In this document: positions 58,066 through 64,000 of the stretch, piece by piece | Layout of the letters: each line of letters begins with the position of its first letter | Numbering within the stretch: position 1 is the stretch's first letter | Source of the DNA: Nematostella vectensis | Lineage: Eukaryota; Cnidaria; Anthozoa; Actiniaria; Edwardsiidae | Assembly: GCF_932526225.1 (NCBI RefSeq) | Contig: NC_064048.1 | Location: forward strand, 4,880,627 to 4,944,626 | Reading direction: 5' to 3' | DNA: 64,000 nucleotides | The notes under the pieces: model-generated | The model's database searches: none | Told to the model about the DNA's origin: nothing | Seen by the model: the letters and a program-made list of their open reading frames with translations, nothing else | Made by a program: the position numbers and the translations under genes

Positions 58066-59238
58066 ATGAATTCGACGTTTGTTCCATCAAGCGACACGCT
58101 TGTAGCCCAAGTTGCAGAGCCACGAGAATCAAGAGCTATAAGACTGATCCTTTACGCCGTTGTATTTATACTAACGGTAGGAGGGAATATTATGGTATGT
58201 ATCGTAGTTTTAAAAAACAAAAAACTTCGCAGTTTTCAGAGGTTTTATAATGGATACTACTTGATGAGTTTAGCCTGTGCGGATTTGTGCGTCGCTTTAC
58301 TTTGCATTCCTTTCACGATAGTCTACTACGAGACTGGTGTCTGGCCATTCGGGGCGGCGATCTGCAAAATGGTGCCTACATTACAAGTAACAAGCGTCAG
58401 TGCGTCAATTTTTACTCTAACTGTCATGACATATGAGCGCTATCAGGCGATAGTTCGCCCTATGAAGGCACAGATTACGCGGCGTAAAGTGTTTATTATG
58501 CTAGTCTCTGCGTGGCTTGCGGCTTTCGTGACGGGATCACCGGAGATTTTCGCGTTCCAACTGGCGCAGAACACGACGGAGCATCTCCCGTGTAACGAGT
58601 ACTGGCCACAACCAATACACCGCCAGATCTATACTATGGTTCTATTCTCCTGCACGTACCTTGTCCCGCTTCTTATCATCTTTCCCGCCTATGTAAAGAT
58701 GATAATCACCCTGAAGCGTTCACACTCGTTTAATAACAGCGATCGCAAAGCCCGCTGGCGAAGTCTGCGTGTGCTAATGGCAGTGGTTATGATATTCGCC
58801 ATCAGCTATCTACCTCAGCATAGTATGTTTATCGCGTTAGATTTCGGTCACGCAAAGTCATTTCGTTACTTCGAGATCACGCTTAAATATATGTATCTGC
58901 TAATATGGGTGGCAAGCTGCTCCAATCCTATCATTTATGGCGCGCTGGATGAGTATTTCAGACAAGGATATCGGAGGATTTTACGCAGGTGTATTGCATT
59001 TCGAAGCAGAGGAAGAAACGCTGCAAGGCAGATGTCCAACTCTTCCGCTGTTACGTTCATTAAGCGGAATTCATCTCGTAAACGAGATACGAGTTTGGCA
59101 GATACTCCAGCTTCCCCCACTGAAAACATGCTACAACCCTCCCCGCCCTCGAACCACGTGACTCCAGGAAGCGCAACAACGAGATCGCTGCTCAATTCTG
59201 TACAGACTTCGGACTCCGATATAAACAACTCGATCTGA
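58066..59238 (+). CDS. Rhodopsin-family (class A) GPCR, peptide-receptor-like, intronless
   Basis: 390 residues with seven hydrophobic helices. Landmarks: GGN in TM1, LACADL in TM2, the TM3 cysteine in AICKM followed by MTYERYQAIV (ERY in place of DRY), SAW in TM4, the second-loop cysteine in LPCNEYW, YLVPLLIIFPAY in TM5, ISYLP in TM6 and SNPIIYG (NPxxY) in TM7. N-glycosylation sites are at the N-terminus (NST) and in loop 2 (NTT). The long C-tail is rich in Ser, Thr and Arg. The WPFG...CK pattern before TM3 and ERYQAIV resemble neuropeptide receptors of the NPFF/QRFP/NPY type, but the ligand cannot be told. The CWxP tryptophan of TM6 is absent. An out-of-frame ATG lies seven bases upstream (58059), which may lower translation. 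The plasma membrane is the expected location. Confidence 0.92.
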   Translation: MNSTFVPSSDTLVAQVAEPRESRAIRLILYAVVFILTVGGNIMVCIVVLKNKKLRSFQRFYNGYYLMSLACADLCVALLCIPFTIVYYETGVWPFGAAICKMVPTLQVTSVSASIFTLTVMTYERYQAIVRPMKAQITRRKVFIMLVSAWLAAFVTGSPEIFAFQLAQNTTEHLPCNEYWPQPIHRQIYTMVLFSCTYLVPLLIIFPAYVKMIITLKRSHSFNNSDRKARWRSLRVLMAVVMIFAISYLPQHSMFIALDFGHAKSFRYFEITLKYMYLLIWVASCSNPIIYGALDEYFRQGYRRILRRCIAFRSRGRNAARQMSNSSAVTFIKRNSSRKRDTSLADTPASPTENMLQPSPPSNHVTPGSATTRSLLNSVQTSDSDINNSI

Positions 59239-60836
59239 CCGTCATATTTATGATTTCAATCGACAAACCTGCTTTTCGGAAACTTTATTTGCTTAGCGAG
59301 CGTTTCTGTAGAGTTTAAGCGGAAATGGGGAACGAGGAGAGTATGACTGAGCGGAGAATGGGGATGAAGTATTTGGAGAGCGAAAAGGCGAAGGTTTCCT
59401 TCCCCCTTTGCCAATCATTTGGCGATCATAACCTTCCCTAGCTCTCCATTACACACTAAAACCCTACAGTAACGCTCGCTACGCAGGATGCATATTAGCA
59501 GGATTAAGACCGGTTTAAAGCACTACATCCTTACTGCTTAGAGAAGTTGCTGTCATTTTCTTGATTGAGTAACATTATTGTTCTATATTTCGCTGAGGAG
59601 AGTGTTAAAAGCTAACTCTAACTACCACAAATTAAAAGCATTATCATAGCAAGGAAGAGTAAATTTCGAACCCTCCCCCTCCCCCCCCCCCCCCCCCCCC
59701 CCCCCCACCCCTCTAAACACCCGGCTCCTTTCCCCTTAAGTGGCCTTCTGGGACACTTCAAGTATCATGTCAATTATAGAGGCTCTTATAAAATAATGGA
59801 AAGGCCGGCGGCAGGGTTGTTCAAATTATAATTATCTTAGTCTGGATGAAGTGCTCCCAGAAAGCGACAAAATAAAGCATTTCAGTGAAAATGAGTCCCA
59901 TCTGGCGTAGAAAATCTATGCCCGGTTCGTAAGTGCTGAAAAGCAAATTGCTTTTGTTTTTGTTATTTGGCCTCGAAAAACCCGAACGCGCGAGAGTTAC
60001 GTTATTCCTTGGTGCAATTTGCCTATTGCGTGTCATTCTCAGCAATTTTGGAACTAGTTGTTAATTGAGGATTCTTCGTATAAAAGCCGTTAATCGAAGT
60101 GCAACTGATACACTCTAAGCGGCGTGCAGAAATGCACTATTTGATCATTGCAGATACTTCAACAGCTAAGATTATAGAATTTTTCTGTTGTGACGTAATG
60201 TAATGTAAGTCATCGCCTGATGACGTCATCAAGATTTAAACATTGATAAACAATGATGCCATGCCTAAATTCATTTTATTTCACAAATATTTGGCGGGTT
60301 TATAGCGTTTCAAAGTTTCCTTAGCAACGGGCCTCAGAGAAATGTCCCAGCCATATCTCCATTAAGCGGACTAGGACACATTTTACGGTCATCGTGGTTA
60401 CTTACGAGTCTGATATAATAATGCCATGGAAACCCATAACAACATAACCACTAACTATATAAATTGCACATAAACTTTACAGAATTGTGAACCTACCACA
60501 GTAAACAAAACATGCGGCTTGTACAAATAAAAGCGCTTACAGTCAAAGCCATTAGAGTACCAAACAAGCGGTTCAAGTCTCGTCCAAGATAACGGGCAAA
60601 AATCATATAGCGAGCGATGGCGTGTAAATACTCGATAAGCCACTTCCGTATGGTTGCAGATATAGAGCTATCTCCGAAAATTCGGATGATTGCTTGACAA
60701 CACTTGGTGTTCCTTCGCAAAGAATCATTTTAAGGAAATGGCGAGTAAGGACATGGCTGTGCCCTCCAGTATTTTCTTAATATTTCATTATCGTGCCCCC
60801 CACCCCCACCGCCATCCCCCCCCCCGCACCCCCAAT

Positions 60837-61058
60837 AGAGAGCTTAAGCAAGTCAACACGAACGGCATCAAAAACAGCGCGCGCGCTCACGAATTGCTGA
60901 AAGACGTCGTTGACGTCCGTGACAAGAAATCTCGAACGGCATTTTCCCTATTTTTACGTTACACGCGCGCGGTCACGGACGTCAACGCCGTTTTTTAGCT
61001 ATTCGCGAGTGCGAGCGCCGTTTTTGATGCCGTTCGTGTTGACTTGCTTAAGCTCTCT
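60837..61058. mobile_element. 222-bp inverted-repeat element
   Basis: AGAGAGCTTAAGCAAGTCAA...GAACGGCATCAAAAAC on the left is mirrored by GTTTTTGATGCCGTTCGTG...TTGACTTGCTTAAGCTCTCT on the right. An inner pair is GTTGACGTCCGTGAC / GTCACGGACGTCAAC. Confidence 0.85.
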
Positions 61059-61647
61059 AATATATCTAGGCCTGCTACGGCATGTTATGCATTTTCATTT
61101 TATGTACTGCTGTCTTACAAAAATGTTCATACTTCGCGGATGGCAGATCCAGCTGGTTTAGCCCCTCCCCTTTTTTCTCCCCCCTCCCCCTGCGACGACT
61201 GCATGCTTTATTGTCACCGCCCCCTAAGGATGTTTATGCGCATTTGATTATATATCGATGTTAAAATTGTGAGATTTAAATTTTAAGTATTATTAGACGG
61301 TAACAACAGACAAGCTGTAGAATATAACTCGGTGGTCTGGGAAAGCGAGCTGGAATCAGAGAAATAAATATACACAAGATTAAAAAGTATCATTTACGCC
61401 TCTTTCTGGAGTAGTTTTGTTGACGTTTCATCGGAGCTACGTCACCGAGCTCTGTTTTACAGAGTCGTAAAACATACCATTTTAACCTTGTGTTGATACT
61501 CATACTGTGGTTCCTCCTTCGCTTAGACCGTCTTTGATGGCTCTCTCCAAGCCCCACATTCTAGTGGCATTGATCAAGGTTATGTTAACATCATCGTTAA
61601 ATTAAATAGTCTCTTTCACACGCCAAAGTACCATGTAAGAAAGCATT

Positions 61648-61765
61648 TTTCCATCGGCTGATTTGGGGAAGCTACTACGATATTTTCTATTTTGGCAAAT
61701 AAAGCATACGATTTTATTTTTTGTCGACAGATAGGTGGTTGATGTTTCTTCTTATAATATTGGAT
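61648..61765 (+). repeat. Dispersed repeat family, divergent copy 3
   Basis: TTTCCATCGGCTGATTTGGG...GGTGGTTGATGTTTCTTC, a shortened relative of the copies at 10112 and 44757. Confidence 0.4.
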
Positions 61766-62327
61766 GAAGACAACAACAACAATAACAACAACAACAAATA
61801 TATGGCCGACAAGGGCCCTTTAAAAAGTGTGAACCGTAGCTAGTGCATGCCACATGAATTTCAAAATTCTAAACTCCCCCGAGTCATCGGTGCCATTTCA
61901 CTTGACACTTAATCGCCTCTCTTTTATTGACGACATACATGCTACATCACACTTTTATTGCCAATATAAATAAGGGGCAGTAAGATGTTCCTGCACGTAT
62001 CACGAGTTTTAAAAATCGGAAATCATCACGTTTCACGATAATCTGGATAAGGTGACGACAGGGATCTATCTTTACTTGGAAATCACGATTCACGGATTTT
62101 AAAGAGCATAGGTCTCGATTCACGCAGATCAAATTTCGCCATTCGCGAATCACGGCGAAGGTAGCAATCACGGATTTCAGTTCATTCTATCACGATTGAC
62201 GATAAACAAAAAAGAACGTTCGTGGATCACGAAAACAACAATTATAACCGCCCCTGATAAACGAAACATGCGCTCGAGTTGATGTGGATTCTGTTTTTTT
62301 TTTTTTTTTTTGCCGCGAGTGGTCGAA

Positions 62328-63455
62328 TCAATCTGGGGTTAACTCAGGATCAATGTACTTTCTCCTTTGCTCCATTATGTTATGCTCACTCTCCCCAGTG
62401 TCTCGCAGCCCGCTTTCCACAGCCCCACTCGCTTCCATTTGATTGTTTGGCACTGCAAAGTTTTTCATCCCGATTCCTGCCAAAATTGTGTGCGCGTTGT
62501 TGGACGCGGGACGAACTTTTCCGCCTTTTCTGAATAGAGATTTGACTCCCTCACGAAAGCTGCCGCTGAATGATACATAAATGATCGGATTGAGAGCGAT
62601 GTTGATATAAGAGAACAATACCGCTAGAGTCGTATACTGCGGTGTACAAAGCTTCGGTGAATACGGATAAGCGCAGAATATCCAACTAAGCCAATACGGA
62701 GTGAAGCACACATAGAAAACGATCACTATCACTGTAACCATCCGCAGGACCTTACTATTGACTCGTGCAGTCGGCGAGTTCTCGGCATTAGTTCGGTTTC
62801 CGGGGACCTTCCGAGTCAGAAGTCTTATACAAATAGCAGTGTAGAGTACTATTACGGTGACTAATGAGATGATGAGAACTGAAAGAAAAAGGAGGAACCA
62901 GTCTGCATACGCAGGGAACAGGGTTCTTGTCTTGCATTGAAGCTTACTTTCCTTAGTGATAACATTCGCATAGTAGATTATCGGGGAACAATACAGCGAC
63001 GCGAGTGTCCAGATCAAAACGATGATTATATGACATCGCTTGATTGTTATGATTCTTTTATGAGGGAAAAAGACATTGAAGAAGCGATCCGTTGCGATTG
63101 AAGTCAGGTTTGATATCGAAACAATGATGGATACCTTTTCAACAAAGTTCACAACCTTACAAATAATAATCCCAAGAAGTCCCGCAACTAGCCACTGATC
63201 TCGGGACAACGCGCGGACTACCCTTTCTGGTAGATTTCCAACGGTCATGACTAGATCCGCGGCTGCCATACTAAAAATAAAGTTACTGCTAACAGAGCGC
63301 ATCTTTTTGCGTCTATTTTTCCAGATAACAGCCATCACGAGGCTGTTTCCCACCGCAGAGCACACGAATATGACGATATATCCCACGGCGAGAAATATAT
63401 CCAAGGTGGATAAGTGACCGTCATTTGAATCGCTGGCTTCAGTTGAATTCTCCAT
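62328..63455 (-). CDS. Rhodopsin-family (class A) GPCR, peptide-receptor-like, intronless
   Basis: 375 residues read from the ATG at 63453-63455. There is an N-glycosylation site (NST) near the start. Helix landmarks: AVGNSLV in TM1, AAADLV in TM2, the TM3 cysteine in IIICKVV, SIATDRFFNVFFP (DRF in place of DRY) at the end of TM3, IWTLAS in TM4, the loop-2 cysteine in LQCKTR, FYVCFTPYWLSW in TM6 and ALNPIIYVSF (NPxxY) in TM7. The pattern resembles neuropeptide receptors; no ligand can be assigned. It is only distantly similar to the plus-strand GPCR at 58066, so the two are not a recent tandem duplicate. They face each other tail to tail across 3 kb. Confidence 0.93.
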   Translation of the reverse strand: MENSTEASDSNDGHLSTLDIFLAVGYIVIFVCSAVGNSLVMAVIWKNRRKKMRSVSSNFIFSMAAADLVMTVGNLPERVVRALSRDQWLVAGLLGIIICKVVNFVEKVSIIVSISNLTSIATDRFFNVFFPHKRIITIKRCHIIIVLIWTLASLYCSPIIYYANVITKESKLQCKTRTLFPAYADWFLLFLSVLIISLVTVIVLYTAICIRLLTRKVPGNRTNAENSPTARVNSKVLRMVTVIVIVFYVCFTPYWLSWIFCAYPYSPKLCTPQYTTLAVLFSYINIALNPIIYVSFSGSFREGVKSLFRKGGKVRPASNNAHTILAGIGMKNFAVPNNQMEASGAVESGLRDTGESEHNIMEQRRKYIDPELTPD

Positions 63456-64000
63456 TGCAAAACGTGTCCTTTATTTGTTTTATTTGGGCTTTATGTCGGT
63501 TCATGTACTTTCTTTTGTTTACTGTATAAATAAGGATCGAACGAGGTCAGTTTTCCATGTGGGATGCAGTTTTCCTTACATATGATGGCAGAAAAGTTCC
63601 ATAAGAACGATAAATTCCTCTTGAAGTTGTCGGCTTCTTTTTTTTTCTCGCTTGTTTATTTGCCGCGGTTATGTTTTTTTTTTTAGGCTTAACAATTTCA
63701 AACGCGAATTATTTCCTCCTTAAGATATTGACTTAGGGATATCAAGTCAAACGTTTACCATTGTATGTTATTTGCTTGGAAACAGCTACATTCAAATAAC
63801 AATCGTCTTCCTCAATCACTTTCTTGAAGTCCTTTGGGACGCAAATGATAAAAGATCTTATTAATTACACTTGCATTGGGTTGTTTTTCAACTTAAAACA
63901 GCTGTATTGTAACAGCTTTCGACGAGAACACTGCTAATCGAAAGCCGTCTTCGAGATAGATAGCACTGCGTTAAAACGTCGGGATACGAATAAACACGCA
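63456..64000. other. Upstream region of the second GPCR
   Basis: No gene seen. A TATAAATA at about 63524 (CTGTATAAATAAGG) could be read on either strand. T-rich tracts are near 63640 and 63675. Confidence 0.4.

Larger units (their letters stand above)
59239..62327. other. Intergenic region between the two GPCR genes
   Basis: Holds a poly-C tract near 59680, an inverted-repeat element (60837-61058), a dispersed repeat copy (61648-61765) and a CAA-rich tract near 61770. No supported gene. Confidence 0.6.

Overview
This is a eukaryotic, AT-rich nuclear window with long introns, GT-AG splicing, dense short transposon remnants and minisatellites. The gene content suggests a cnidarian, most likely an anthozoan such as a sea anemone. 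This rests on an ShKT-plus-CAP secreted protein, PAN-plus-fibrinogen-domain proteins, and single-exon peptide-type GPCRs sitting beside conserved housekeeping genes. The species assignment is inference; no database search was possible.

Layout. 0.5-8.8 kb, minus strand: WASHC3 (CCDC53), a WASH-complex subunit, rebuilt as seven exons plus one tentative 3' exon. Its introns carry a 1.2-kb foldback element and a 71-bp satellite. 11.3-12.0 kb, plus: an unrecognised ORF with five 12-residue repeats. 18.2-19.2 kb, plus: a two-exon Cip/Kip CDK inhibitor with an N-terminal cyclin/CDK-binding region and a C-terminal PCNA-binding (PIP) box. 27.1-38.0 kb, plus: PSMD13/Rpn9, rebuilt as 14 exons encoding 376 residues. 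41.0-44.4 kb, plus: a five-exon secreted ShKT-CAP protein. 45.1 kb: a truncated U1 snRNA copy. 46.5-51.7 kb, minus: a three-exon PAN-fibrinogen protein. 52.9-54.0 kb, plus: a damaged, inverted fibrinogen-domain paralogue. 58.1-59.2 kb (plus) and 62.3-63.5 kb (minus): two intronless rhodopsin-family GPCRs.

The rest is mostly repetitive. It includes TTAA-flanked MITEs (four copies, one in a nested insertion), at least seven large palindromic or foldback elements, short GC-rich 'GTAGCC...GGCTAC' elements, a Penelope-like 3' remnant, minisatellites of 36, 48, 54, 71, 81 and 94 bp, and long CT and TA microsatellites. Many lie inside introns of the conserved genes.

The genes do not form an operon or a single pathway. 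WASHC3 acts in endosomal actin control, the Kip protein in cell-cycle arrest and PSMD13 in protein degradation. The CAP and fibrinogen proteins are extracellular and the GPCRs sense ligands. The most interesting items are the Kip protein (PIP box present, inhibitory tyrosine helix not recognisable), the nested TTAA insertions with a reconstructable empty site, and partial duplication of a PSMD13 exon at the edge of a minisatellite.
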